From positions 194,293 through 258,292 of the forward strand of contig JANQTJ010000015.1 of assembly GCA_030731745.1 (NCBI GenBank): a DNA stretch of 64,000 nucleotides, in the 5' to 3' direction. Source of the DNA: Flaviramulus sp. Its GTDB lineage: Bacteria > Bacteroidota > Bacteroidia > Flavobacteriales > Flavobacteriaceae. The notes below the pieces were generated by a model. The model saw only the letters and a list, made by a program, of their open reading frames with translations, ran no database searches and was not told the DNA's origin. Below, piece by piece: positions 16,996 through 25,642 of the stretch (position 1 is the first letter of the stretch; each line of letters opens with the position of its first letter). The position numbers and the translations under genes are program-made.

Positions 16996-18582
16996 TTATT
17001 CTGATTTGTATATATCATTTAAAACCCATTCCAACTCAGTATCTATATTTTTACGTCTATCTTTTACTGTTGGAAGCATTTCAATATCTGGTTTAATACC
17101 AAATCCATCAGGAAATTGTTTTTGTGGTGCTTCAATTTGCATTAGTCCCATCCTAACCACAAGTTTACTTACTGGTAATTGGTATACTTTGTATATACCA
17201 GCTACAGTGCCATTATACGCTCCTCCAGTTTCTTCTCCTACAAAAACAGCTCTTTTATTAGCTTTTAAGTGTGTTGAGATTAGTGAGGATGCCGAAAAGG
17301 AATTACCATTTATCAATACATATATATCACCTTTAAAATTTAAAGGATTGGGAGTTTTCATTTTAGTATTTTTATTAAACCTGTAATATAATTTACCTTC
17401 TTTTTTTCTGATTTTAAACAAATTATGAATAATCATGATTGGAGAAAGTATTCCGGCTACAACTTTAAGGCTATTAGGAGAAGTATTACTCATAAATGAT
17501 TTTAAAAATGGGATCCTACTATTTACCTCACTGTCTGTTATAAATTGATAATCATCTTTTGTTAAATAGGAATAAAATTTATCGATTTCTGCAATTCTTC
17601 CGCCACCATTATCTCTTAAATCAATTATTAAGTGTTTTGTATTAGCAGAGTCTAGTTTTGTAAAACTTTCTTGATAAAACTTTTTGTAATTACCATTTGT
17701 AAAGGTTCTAATTTTCATACAAGCTACGGTACTATCTTTGCCAATAAAATCAAAATTTCGGGCATATACATTTTTTTTAATTAAGCCGTATTTAATATCA
17801 TCTTTCTTCTTTTTCCTTCTTGAGATGCGGTTTGTTTTCTTTTCTTCTTTTGATAGCTTTTCTGGTATAATTTTTTCTTCGTTTAAAATCAAACTATCAT
17901 TTTTTATCTCCTCTTTTAACAAGCGTCTAAATGTTTTAATAAAAAGAGAGTCTTTATTTCTAAACGTCACCTTTAAGCTATCTAAAAAACCTTTATCTCG
18001 CGTATAAAAAACAGAAAAACCTTTACTTACAAATCTGTCATGTAAAGTTTTATTGTAACCATCTGAAGCAAAACGTGTTTTATAAATCTCTATTAATTTA
18101 CTTATGGGCTCGTCAGCAATACTTACAACCTCAGCCCCTACCAATGCGGAATCTTTTCCAAAATTATCCTTTACCCAAAGTTTGCTTTCTAAATACTCAA
18201 AATCCAAATCATAAAATTCTAATTTCTTTTTCTTTAATGTTTTACGTTCTTTTTTTGTAAACTTTATTACAGTATAACCAACAGCTACATGACCTTGCCT
18301 AACGTTAGTTACTACAGGCGCTACTTTTTTATAAAACTCTGGAGAAGTAAGTGGTTGATTAATTGATTTTTTTAAACTATCAAACTTAAAATCTAGATCA
18401 GATTTTGAGGTGTATTGGTATAGTTTTGGATGGTGTTTCTGTAACTGTTTGTAAAGTTTATCAACATCGTTTTGTAAAGCTTCAACAGGATGTAGGGCTG
18501 AAATTTGTTGGTTATACTTTTTAACACTATTACAAGACATTATAAGTGTAACAAACAACCCAAGTAAAATAAATTTCCTCAT
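16996..18582 (-). CDS. S41-family peptidase lipoprotein
   Basis: A 528-aa serine peptidase of the tail-specific/C-terminal-processing group, probably tethered to an envelope membrane. A lipoprotein signal MRKFILLGLFVTLIMSC places the lipid-anchored Cys at 17. The catalytic domain has HLIIDLRDNGGGRI (317-330), the Ser region LINGNSFSASS (catalytic Ser about 430) and FVGEETGGAYNG. A Lys/Arg-rich insertion lies around residues 245-265. Such proteins in Bacteroidota are usually uncharacterised and may process or degrade envelope proteins. It is monocistronic, between lpdA and smpB. Confidence 0.9.
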   Translation of the reverse strand: MRKFILLGLFVTLIMSCNSVKKYNQQISALHPVEALQNDVDKLYKQLQKHHPKLYQYTSKSDLDFKFDSLKKSINQPLTSPEFYKKVAPVVTNVRQGHVAVGYTVIKFTKKERKTLKKKKLEFYDLDFEYLESKLWVKDNFGKDSALVGAEVVSIADEPISKLIEIYKTRFASDGYNKTLHDRFVSKGFSVFYTRDKGFLDSLKVTFRNKDSLFIKTFRRLLKEEIKNDSLILNEEKIIPEKLSKEEKKTNRISRRKKKKDDIKYGLIKKNVYARNFDFIGKDSTVACMKIRTFTNGNYKKFYQESFTKLDSANTKHLIIDLRDNGGGRIAEIDKFYSYLTKDDYQFITDSEVNSRIPFLKSFMSNTSPNSLKVVAGILSPIMIIHNLFKIRKKEGKLYYRFNKNTKMKTPNPLNFKGDIYVLINGNSFSASSLISTHLKANKRAVFVGEETGGAYNGTVAGIYKVYQLPVSKLVVRMGLMQIEAPQKQFPDGFGIKPDIEMLPTVKDRRKNIDTELEWVLNDIYKSE

Positions 18583-18702
18583 AAATTTCTATTCGCTTTC
18601 AATGTGCAAGCTAAAATAAATGTAATTGATTTAATAGTAACCCATTTAATCTTTCTTTAACTTTTAGGAGGATTCTTTTAAAACTCTAACAATAAAATTA
18701 TG

Positions 18703-18710
18703 TAGTTTTG
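18703..18710 (+). promoter_or_regulatory. Promoter -7 element (TAGTTTTG) for smpB
   Basis: TAGTTTTG ends six bases before the ATG at 18717, so transcription should begin at about the start codon. This decides the start, because an upstream TTG at 18708 lies inside the promoter element. Confidence 0.65.
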
Positions 18711-18716
18711 TGCTTC

Positions 18717-19175
18717 ATGCAGAAAAATATTAACATACAAAATAAAAAGGCGCGTTTTCAATATGAAATATTGGACAAATACACTGCTGGCATTGTGTTA
18801 ACAGGAACCGAAATTAAATCAATACGAACTAGTAAAGCATCCATCGCTGAAAGTTTTTGTGAGTTTAATGAGGGTGGCGAACTTTTTGTGATTAATATGA
18901 CTATTGAAGAGTATCTTTACGGCACATACTACAACCATAAACCGAAAGCAGAACGCAAGTTGCTTTTAAATAAAAAAGAACTTAAAAAGCTTAATAAAGA
19001 AGTTCAAAATACTGGGCTAACCATAATCCCATTACGTTTGTTTATTAATGAAAACGGTTATGCAAAAATGGAAATTGCATTAGCAAAGGGTAAAAAGCTT
19101 TTTGATAAACGCGAGACTATTAAAGATCGAGATAACAAACGAAATCTTGATAGAGTAAAAAAAATATACAAATAA
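18717..19175 (+). CDS. smpB: SsrA-binding protein
   Basis: SmpB binds tmRNA and delivers it to stalled ribosomes for trans-translation. The 152-aa protein has [20 protein letters not shown], the GTEIKSIR motif, and the C-terminal [18 protein letters not shown], which ends in a basic tail that enters the mRNA channel. The ATG at 18717 is preferred over an in-frame TTG at 18708 because it gives the usual MQKN start and because the promoter overlaps the TTG. The tmRNA gene itself is not in the window. Confidence 0.96.
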   Translation: MQKNINIQNKKARFQYEILDKYTAGIVLTGTEIKSIRTSKASIAESFCEFNEGGELFVINMTIEEYLYGTYYNHKPKAERKLLLNKKELKKLNKEVQNTGLTIIPLRLFINENGYAKMEIALAKGKKLFDKRETIKDRDNKRNLDRVKKIYK

Positions 19176-19240
19176 TTTAAGGGTTTATTAACGCTTTAAA
19201 TATTACAAAACACATACTTTAACATCTTAAAATAGTATTT

Positions 19241-19795
19241 ATGAAACTATCCTTCTACGGTTTATTGTTTAGTATTATTTCCATGAGCTTAAATGCTCAA
19301 AACAAGGCAGATTCAGAAATCAAAAAAGAAGTTGTTGCATTTAAAATAGACAGTACTAGCGTATTAACATTAGATGGTACCATAAAAAGCTTGTACAATG
19401 TCATATCTGGTGAAAAAGGCGTGGAGAGAAATTGGAAGCAATTCAAATTTCTTTTTTATCCAGAAGCTAAACTTATAGCTACTGGAAAAACCATAGAAGG
19501 TAATTTTATGGTTAGATTTATGAAACCTGAAGATTACATTAGAAACTCTGGTAAATGGCTTGTCGAAAATGGGTTTTTTGAAAAAGAAATTCATCGAAAA
19601 GTAGATACTTTTAGTAATATAGCTCAAGTATTTAGTTCATATGAATCATTTTACAGTAAAGCAGATATTAAACCATTTATGCGAGGCATTAACAGTATAC
19701 AACTTTTAAATGATGGTAAACGTTGGTGGATTATCAATGTTTATTGGGCTCAAGAAAATAAACAAAATCCAATTCCTAATGAGTATTTAGACTAA
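19241..19795 (+). CDS. Secreted SnoaL/NTF2-like protein of unknown function
   Basis: A 184-aa protein with a signal peptide (MKLSFYGLLFSIISMSLNAQ). The mature part has TLDGTIKSLYNVISGEKGVE, WKQFKFLFYPEAKLI and a C-terminal GKRWWIINVYWAQE. This pattern is common in SnoaL/NTF2-like proteins: an N-terminal helix, a helix with aromatic residues, then a final beta strand with Trp residues. No catalytic residues can be named. It sits 51 bp before an S15 peptidase gene with the same orientation and may be co-expressed with it. Confidence 0.7.
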   Translation: MKLSFYGLLFSIISMSLNAQNKADSEIKKEVVAFKIDSTSVLTLDGTIKSLYNVISGEKGVERNWKQFKFLFYPEAKLIATGKTIEGNFMVRFMKPEDYIRNSGKWLVENGFFEKEIHRKVDTFSNIAQVFSSYESFYSKADIKPFMRGINSIQLLNDGKRWWIINVYWAQENKQNPIPNEYLD

Positions 19796-19846
19796 AAAAA
19801 ATCAAACCAAAATAGATTTAACCAATTCAAAATCATTCAATCTTTT

Positions 19847-21667
19847 ATGATAAAGTTATTAAAAACGATCGTTATTTTTTCAATTTCAATATTAACAACC
19901 TCTTTAAGTTTTTCACAAGAAAAAGCATTACCAGTTTTTAAAGATGGTGAAGCTCAAATTGTAGAAGCTTTCAATACGCCAGAAAAATGGATACGTCATG
20001 ATTTATTTGTAGAGACTACTTTTGATTCAGATGGCGATGGCAAAATAGACAGGGTTCATGTAGATGTAACTAGACCTTACCAAACAGAAACGGAAGGTTT
20101 AAAATTACCTGTTATATATGAATCAAGCCCCTATTATGCGGGCGTAGCTCCAGATGTTGAAGGTGTTTTCTGGAACGTTCATCACGAATTAGGAGAAATT
20201 GGAGAACCACGTATACACCCAGAAGTTACGAGACTTGGTGAGCGTCCAATCATATCAAATTCTCAAATAGAAACATGGGTGCCTCGTGGTTATATTGTTG
20301 TGCATTCATCATCACCAGGAACAGGTTTATCTCAAGGCGCTCCAACAGTTGGTGGCGATAACGAATCATTAGCTCCAAAAGCCGTTATCGATTGGTTAAA
20401 TGGTCGTTCAAAAGGCTATTCAGAACCCTATGGCGGATCAGAAGTTAAAGCAACTTGGACTACAGGAAAAGTAGGTATGACAGGAACCTCATACAATGGT
20501 ACCATTCCATTAGCTGCTGCTACAACTGGAGTAGACGGCTTAGAAGTTATCATTCCTGTGGCGCCAAACACTTCCTACTACAATTACTACCGCTCAAACG
20601 GTTTAGTGCGTTCACCTGGAGGTTATTTAGGTGAAGATATTGATGTCCTTTATGATTATATCCATAGTGGTGATGAATCTAAACGTACTTCAAACAATGC
20701 AAAAATTAGAGATACCGAAATGAAAAACGGCATGGATAGAATTAGTGGTGACTATAACGATTTTTGGGCAGGTAGAGATTATTTAAACGATATGGCACCT
20801 ATGAAAGCTGCTTTATTAATGTCGCATGGATTTAACGATTGGAATGTTATGCCAGAACATAGCTACCGTATATACAACAAAGCTAAAGAAATGGGGTTAG
20901 AAACAGTAATTTACTACCATCAATTTGGTCATGGAGGCCCTCCTCCTTTAAGTTTGATGAATAAATGGTTTACACATTACTTATTTGATGTTGATAATGG
21001 CATTGAAAACGAACCTAATAAAGCTTGGATAGTACGTGAAGATGATAAAATGGGAGAACCAACACCTTACAAAGATTATCCAAATCCAGATGCTAAACCA
21101 GTAACCCTTTATTTAACTTCTGGTGCACCAAAAGCAGGTAGTTTAACAACATTAAAAAATACTAAACAAGGGAAAGAAACTTTAGTTGATAATTACTCGT
21201 TTAATGGGGAAGCGTTAGCTAGTGCAGAAATTACTAATCATCGTTTATTGTATGTTACCCCTAAACTGAAAAAAGATATTCATATATCTGGTGTACCACA
21301 AATCACAATAAAACTTGCTAGCAATAAACCAGCTGCTAATTTATCTGTTTGGTTGGTATCACTTCCGTGGAACGGAGGTAGAAGAACAAAAATTACAGAT
21401 AATATTATAACACGAGGTTGGGCAGATCCTCAAAATTACAAATCACTTACCGAAAGCGAACCATTAGAACCTGGTAAGTTTTATGAAGTTAGTTTTGATT
21501 TACAACCAGATGACCAAATTATTAAAGCAGGACAACAAATAGGCTTAATGATTTTTTCGAGTGATAAAGAGTATACTTTACATCCAAAACCAGGCACAGA
21601 ATTAACTGTGGATTTAGACGAAACGAGTTTGACATTACCTGTTGTTGGTGGAGTTTTAGGGTTTTAA
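19847..21667 (+). CDS. Secreted S15-family (CocE/NonD) hydrolase, Xaa-Pro dipeptidyl-peptidase-like
   Basis: A 606-aa exported serine hydrolase predicted to remove Xaa-Pro dipeptides from peptides. The signal peptide ends near residue 23 (TTSLSFSQ). The alpha/beta-hydrolase domain has the nucleophile motif GTSYNG (Ser215), Asp331 in HGFNDWNV and a His in HQFGHGG (358 or 362). The C-terminal jelly-roll domain (about 400-606) is typical of the family (LSVWLVSLPWNGG, then ITRGWADPQN). It lacks the long N-terminal dimerisation domain of lactococcal PepX, so substrate specificity is less certain. Confidence 0.85.
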   Translation: MIKLLKTIVIFSISILTTSLSFSQEKALPVFKDGEAQIVEAFNTPEKWIRHDLFVETTFDSDGDGKIDRVHVDVTRPYQTETEGLKLPVIYESSPYYAGVAPDVEGVFWNVHHELGEIGEPRIHPEVTRLGERPIISNSQIETWVPRGYIVVHSSSPGTGLSQGAPTVGGDNESLAPKAVIDWLNGRSKGYSEPYGGSEVKATWTTGKVGMTGTSYNGTIPLAAATTGVDGLEVIIPVAPNTSYYNYYRSNGLVRSPGGYLGEDIDVLYDYIHSGDESKRTSNNAKIRDTEMKNGMDRISGDYNDFWAGRDYLNDMAPMKAALLMSHGFNDWNVMPEHSYRIYNKAKEMGLETVIYYHQFGHGGPPPLSLMNKWFTHYLFDVDNGIENEPNKAWIVREDDKMGEPTPYKDYPNPDAKPVTLYLTSGAPKAGSLTTLKNTKQGKETLVDNYSFNGEALASAEITNHRLLYVTPKLKKDIHISGVPQITIKLASNKPAANLSVWLVSLPWNGGRRTKITDNIITRGWADPQNYKSLTESEPLEPGKFYEVSFDLQPDDQIIKAGQQIGLMIFSSDKEYTLHPKPGTELTVDLDETSLTLPVVGGVLGF

Positions 21668-21678
21668 AAATTATTTTA

Positions 21679-22262
21679 ATGAGCCAATTTTTATCAGAAA
21701 TACCAGCAGATTTAAAAGACTTCATAAAATTATAAAAATATTTTTTATAGTTACTGCTGGTCAAGAAGGTCGTATTAATTTGTCTCCAAAAGGACATGAT
21801 ACGATACGAGTTATAAATCCAAAGAAATTGGTTTGGCAAAACCTAACTGGCAGTGGTAACAAAACTGCTGCTCATCTTTTAATAAACGATAGAATAACCA
21901 TAATACTTTGTGCTTTTGAAGGCAAACCCATGATTTTAAGAATTTATGGACGTGCTAAAGCTTATCACGAACGCGATTTAGAATATCAAAAACATAATGA
22001 ATTATTTAAAGAAAACACAGGTTCTAGGCAAATTATTGAAATAGACGTCGAATCTGTACAAACTTCTTGTGGCTATTCAATTTCTTTTATGGATTTTAAA
22101 GAAGAACGCGGACGATTAAATTCGTGGTCAAAAAAGCAAGGAAAAGAAAAAATAAAATCCTATTGGGTAGAAAAAAAAACTAAAAGTATTGATGGTTTTA
22201 AACAAATATTTCATAAAACCAACAAACCTAATTCTTATCTTCAAGTAAAGGCACAAATTTAA
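21679..22262 (+). pseudogene. Pyridoxamine 5'-phosphate oxidase-family protein, frameshifted
   Basis: The ATG at 21679 begins MSQFLSEIPADLKDFIKL and meets a stop at 21733. The family's reading continues one base out of frame as IFFIVTAGQEGRINLSPKGH, then RVINPKKLVWQNLTGSGNKT to the stop at 22262. A one-base deletion near 21728-21745, in an A/T run, explains this. The downstream part (about 175 aa) matches flavin-binding split-barrel proteins of the PNPOx superfamily (SPKGHD and TGSGNKTAAHL). It may be a true pseudogene or a sequencing indel. The 3' end overlaps the convergent pcm gene by 35 bp. Confidence 0.82.
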
Positions 22263-22869
22263 ACTGACCAAATTCATGTTGCTCAAATTCTTTAGGGCCT
22301 TTTCTAATAAAAAGTGTCATAATTTGTACAGCATCACCAACTGGGATCACAAGTCTGCCTCCAATTTTCAATTGGCTTAGTAGTGGTTTAGGAACAAACG
22401 GAGCTCCAGCTGTTACTATTACACTATCAAAAGGAGCCTCTTCCTTTAATCCTTTATAGCCATCACCAAAAATAAGTTTTTTGGCACGATAGCCTAATTT
22501 GGGTAAAAAGCTACTCGTTTTTTTAAACAATTCTTGTTGGCGTTCAATACTATAGACCTTTGCTCCTAACTCACACAAAACTGCTGTTTGATAACCGCTT
22601 CCTGTGCCAATTTCTAATATTTTGTCTTCAACTTTAACTTGCAATAACTCGGTTTGAAATGCTACGGTGTAAGGCTGCGAAATAGTTTGATCTGCTCCAA
22701 TAGGAAACGCTTTGTCCTGATAGGCATGATCTAAAAAACCAGAATCCATAAATAAATGCCGTGGAATCTTGCCTAAGGCATCTAAAACTTTTTCATCGGT
22801 TATACCCTTGTTTTTAATAACGTTAACTAACTGCTGCCTTAATCCTTTGTGCTTAAAAGTGTCTTTCAA
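22228..22869 (-). CDS. pcm: Protein-L-isoaspartate O-methyltransferase
   Basis: Repairs damaged proteins by methylating L-isoaspartyl residues with S-adenosylmethionine. The 213-aa protein has the PCMT signature region (PRHLFMDSGFLDHAYQDKAF), GQTIS-like GADQTISQPYTVA, and the SAM-binding EIGTGSGYQTAVLCELG. The start is TTG at 22869, because it gives the usual MKDTFKHKGLRQQL N-terminus and no ATG is near. It overlaps the 3' end of the frameshifted oxidase-like gene. Confidence 0.95.
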   Translation of the reverse strand: MKDTFKHKGLRQQLVNVIKNKGITDEKVLDALGKIPRHLFMDSGFLDHAYQDKAFPIGADQTISQPYTVAFQTELLQVKVEDKILEIGTGSGYQTAVLCELGAKVYSIERQQELFKKTSSFLPKLGYRAKKLIFGDGYKGLKEEAPFDSVIVTAGAPFVPKPLLSQLKIGGRLVIPVGDAVQIMTLFIRKGPKEFEQHEFGQFKFVPLLEDKN

Positions 22870-23001
22870 TTTTGGTAGTCTTTACACCGATAAAATTAGT
22901 TAAACATTTTAAAGCTAGAAACAATTTTTTGAGAATTTATTAATCATAAATTTAAAGCTAAAAATTAGAAGTAAATCCTTAAATTGACGTTCTAATTATC
23001 T

Positions 23002-23009
23002 TATTTTTG
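23002..23009 (+). promoter_or_regulatory. Promoter -7 element (TATTTTTG) upstream of the Gfo/Idh/MocA gene
   Basis: TATTTTTG lies 17 bases before the ATG at 23027 and probably drives the following co-directional genes. Confidence 0.5.
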
Positions 23010-23026
23010 TTCAAAACGTAAAAATT

Positions 23027-23986
23027 ATGCTAAAAGCTGGTGTACTAGGTGCTGGCCACCTTGGAAAAATTCATTTAAGACTCCTTAATCAATCTGAGAA
23101 ATATCAATTGATTGGTTTTTATGATGCCAATGAGGAAAACGGAAAAAAAGTAGAGGCCGAGTTTGGATATAAATTCTTTAATTCTCTAGATGCTTTGATT
23201 GATGCTGTTGATGTAGTTGATATTGTGACACCTACTCTATCTCATTATGACTGTGCAATACAAGCCATATCAAAAAGAAAACATATTTTTATTGAAAAAC
23301 CCATAACAAATACTGTTGAGGAAGCCGAACATATTAGAGAACTTTTAGCCAAACATAATTTACGAGGACAAGTAGGCCATGTTGAACGCTTTAATCCTGC
23401 ATATTTAGCAGTTAAAGACGATATAAAATCGCCTATGTTTATCGAAACCCATCGCCTTGCAGAGTTTAATCCACGTGGCACAGATGTTCCAGTGGTTTTA
23501 GATTTAATGATTCATGATATTGATATCATTCTTAGTGTTGTGAAGTCTAGAGTGAAAAACGTTTCAGCTAGTGGTGTTGCAGTTATTAGCGACACCCCAG
23601 ATATTGCAAATGCGCGTTTGGAGTTTGAAAACGGTTGTGTTGCAAATTTAACGGCTAGTAGAATTTCACTTAAAAAGATGCGTAAAGCGAGGTTTTTTCA
23701 AAAGGATGCTTATATCTCAGTTGATTTTTTAACAAAACAATGCGAGGTAGTTAAAATGAAGGATGCACCAGAAAATCCAGGTGATTTCGACATGATTTTA
23801 CAAAATGCAGAAGGTATAAAAAAACAAATATATTTTGACAATCCAAAAGTAGCTGATAACAATTCTATTTTAGATGAATTAGAGACCTTTGCTGATGCCA
23901 TAAACACTAATACAACACCAGTTGTTACGCTTCAAGATGGTACAGAAGCTTTAAGAGTAGCAACTCAAATAATTAATTGTTTTTAA
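23027..23986 (+). CDS. Gfo/Idh/MocA-family NAD(P)-dependent oxidoreductase
   Basis: A 319-aa two-domain oxidoreductase. The Rossmann motif is VLGAGHLGKIHLRLL, the conserved EKPIT catalytic-Lys motif follows, and the C-terminal domain contains HDIDI with the usual active-site His. Substrates in this family are mostly sugars, inositols or nucleotide sugars; nothing nearby specifies one. The stop codon directly abuts the ATG of the next gene (TAAATG), so it is co-translated with a 3-hydroxyacyl-CoA dehydrogenase. Confidence 0.88.
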   Translation: MLKAGVLGAGHLGKIHLRLLNQSEKYQLIGFYDANEENGKKVEAEFGYKFFNSLDALIDAVDVVDIVTPTLSHYDCAIQAISKRKHIFIEKPITNTVEEAEHIRELLAKHNLRGQVGHVERFNPAYLAVKDDIKSPMFIETHRLAEFNPRGTDVPVVLDLMIHDIDIILSVVKSRVKNVSASGVAVISDTPDIANARLEFENGCVANLTASRISLKKMRKARFFQKDAYISVDFLTKQCEVVKMKDAPENPGDFDMILQNAEGIKKQIYFDNPKVADNNSILDELETFADAINTNTTPVVTLQDGTEALRVATQIINCF

Positions 23987-24877
23987 ATGAAAAATGTTGC
24001 TGTTATAGGAGCAGGAACTATGGGAAATGGAATAGCCCATACTTTTGCTCAAAATGGATTTAAAGTTCAACTTATAGACATAAGTGAAGCCTCGTTAAAA
24101 CGTGGTTTAGAAACCATTAGTAAAAATTTAGACAGAATGGTAGCAAAAGAAACCATTTCTAATGATAAAAAAACGGAGACATTATCTAATATTTCAACCT
24201 TTACAGGCATTAAAGAAGGTGTTGAATATGCTAGTTTAGTGATTGAAGCTGCTTCTGAAAACTTAGATTTAAAACTTAATATTTTCAAACAATTAAATGA
24301 ACATTGTCCAGAAGACACCATATTAGCTACTAACACCTCATCTATATCAATCACACAAATTGCATCGGTTACCACCAGACCAGACATGGTTATAGGTATG
24401 CATTTTATGAATCCTGTACCATTAATGAAATTAGTTGAAATTATTAGAGGTTACAACACAAGTAAAAGCGTTACTAAAACAATCATGGAACTCTCAAAAA
24501 CCCTAGGAAAAACACCTGTTCAAGTAAATGATTATCCAGGTTTTGTTGCTAATCGAATTTTAATGCCAATGCTTAACGAATCTATTGAAACACTATACAA
24601 TGGGGTTGCAGGTGTAAAAGAAATCGATACTGTTATGAAATTAGGTATGGCACATCCCATGGGGCCTTTACAGTTAGCTGATTTTATTGGATTAGATATT
24701 TGCTTATCGATATTAAATGTGATGTATAATGGTTTTAAGAATCCTAAATACGCACCATGTCCTTTACTAGTAAATATGGTAAATGCTGGTAAATTAGGTG
24801 TAAAATCTGGTGAGGGTTTTTATGATTATTCTGAAAACAAAAAAGCTGAAAAAGTAGCAAAACAGTTTTTAAAATAA
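23987..24877 (+). CDS. 3-hydroxyacyl-CoA (3-hydroxybutyryl-CoA) dehydrogenase
   Basis: A 296-aa NAD-dependent enzyme of fatty-acid oxidation or short-chain acyl-CoA metabolism. The N-terminal Rossmann domain starts VAVIGAGTMGNGIAHTFAQN. GMHFMNPVPLMKLVEII holds the catalytic His, and the C-terminal domain follows (DYPGFVANRILMPMLNE, then AHPMGPLQLADFIGLD). Length matches single-function 3-hydroxybutyryl-CoA dehydrogenases rather than the FadB/FadJ fusion. It directly follows the Gfo/Idh/MocA gene without a gap. Confidence 0.93.
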   Translation: MKNVAVIGAGTMGNGIAHTFAQNGFKVQLIDISEASLKRGLETISKNLDRMVAKETISNDKKTETLSNISTFTGIKEGVEYASLVIEAASENLDLKLNIFKQLNEHCPEDTILATNTSSISITQIASVTTRPDMVIGMHFMNPVPLMKLVEIIRGYNTSKSVTKTIMELSKTLGKTPVQVNDYPGFVANRILMPMLNESIETLYNGVAGVKEIDTVMKLGMAHPMGPLQLADFIGLDICLSILNVMYNGFKNPKYAPCPLLVNMVNAGKLGVKSGEGFYDYSENKKAEKVAKQFLK

Positions 24878-24945
24878 AGCTACTTGTTTTTTTTGTTAAG
24901 TTATTTAAACTAATCAACTATTAAACAAACAATCTAAAAACTATA

Positions 24946-25608
24946 ATGAGCATAGAACAAAATTTAAATAATATAAAGCAGGCATTGCCAAAGCATATTA
25001 CGTTGGTAGCTGTTTCAAAAACAAAACCAGTAAGCGATCTGATGGCAGCTTACCATGCAGGCCAGCGTGTTTTTGGGGAGAATAAAATTCAAGAAATGGC
25101 TAAAAAACATGAAGCAATGCCAAAGGATATAAAATGGCATATGATAGGTCATGTACAAAGTAACAAAGTAAAATATATGGCGAGTTTTGTGAGTTTAATA
25201 CATGGGGTTGACAACCTTAAATTACTTCAACAAATTAATAAACAAGCTAAGAAGCATGATAGAATTATTGATTGTTTATTTCAAATAAAAATTGCTGAAG
25301 AAGATTCAAAATTTGGAATGTTAATTGCTGAAGCTTCAGCAATTATTCAATCTGTAGAATTTTCAGAATTAAAAAATATAAAAATTGTTGGTGTTATGGG
25401 TATGGCAACTTTTACGGATGCTCAAAAACAAATCAAAAAAGAATTTGATTTTTTAAAAAGTTCTTTTGATAAGTTAAAACCATTTGAATTGGATAACTGT
25501 AAATTTGAAACCATCAGCATGGGAATGAGCGGTGATTATGACATAGCGATTGCATGTGGAAGTACTATGATTCGTGTTGGTAGCAGTATTTTTGGAAGTA
25601 GAAACTAA
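24946..25608 (+). CDS. YggS-family pyridoxal-phosphate homeostasis protein
   Basis: A 220-aa PLP-binding protein of the PLPBP/YggS group, involved in vitamin B6 homeostasis rather than known catalysis. Lys25 in LVAVSKTKP should form the Schiff base. FGENKIQEM, WHMIGHVQSNKVKYM and the C-terminal SMGMSGDYDIAIACGSTMIR (phosphate binding) are all present. Length is normal. It is 68 bp after the acyl-CoA dehydrogenase and 34 bp before the exonuclease gene. Confidence 0.95.
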   Translation: MSIEQNLNNIKQALPKHITLVAVSKTKPVSDLMAAYHAGQRVFGENKIQEMAKKHEAMPKDIKWHMIGHVQSNKVKYMASFVSLIHGVDNLKLLQQINKQAKKHDRIIDCLFQIKIAEEDSKFGMLIAEASAIIQSVEFSELKNIKIVGVMGMATFTDAQKQIKKEFDFLKSSFDKLKPFELDNCKFETISMGMSGDYDIAIACGSTMIRVGSSIFGSRN

Positions 25609-25642
25609 AATTAAATAAAAACAAATAAACTTATACACATTT

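Noticed and set aside
18708..18716. TTG start adding three residues (MCF) to SmpB
   Set aside because: It lies within the TAGTTTTG promoter element, and the ATG at 18717 gives the standard N-terminus.
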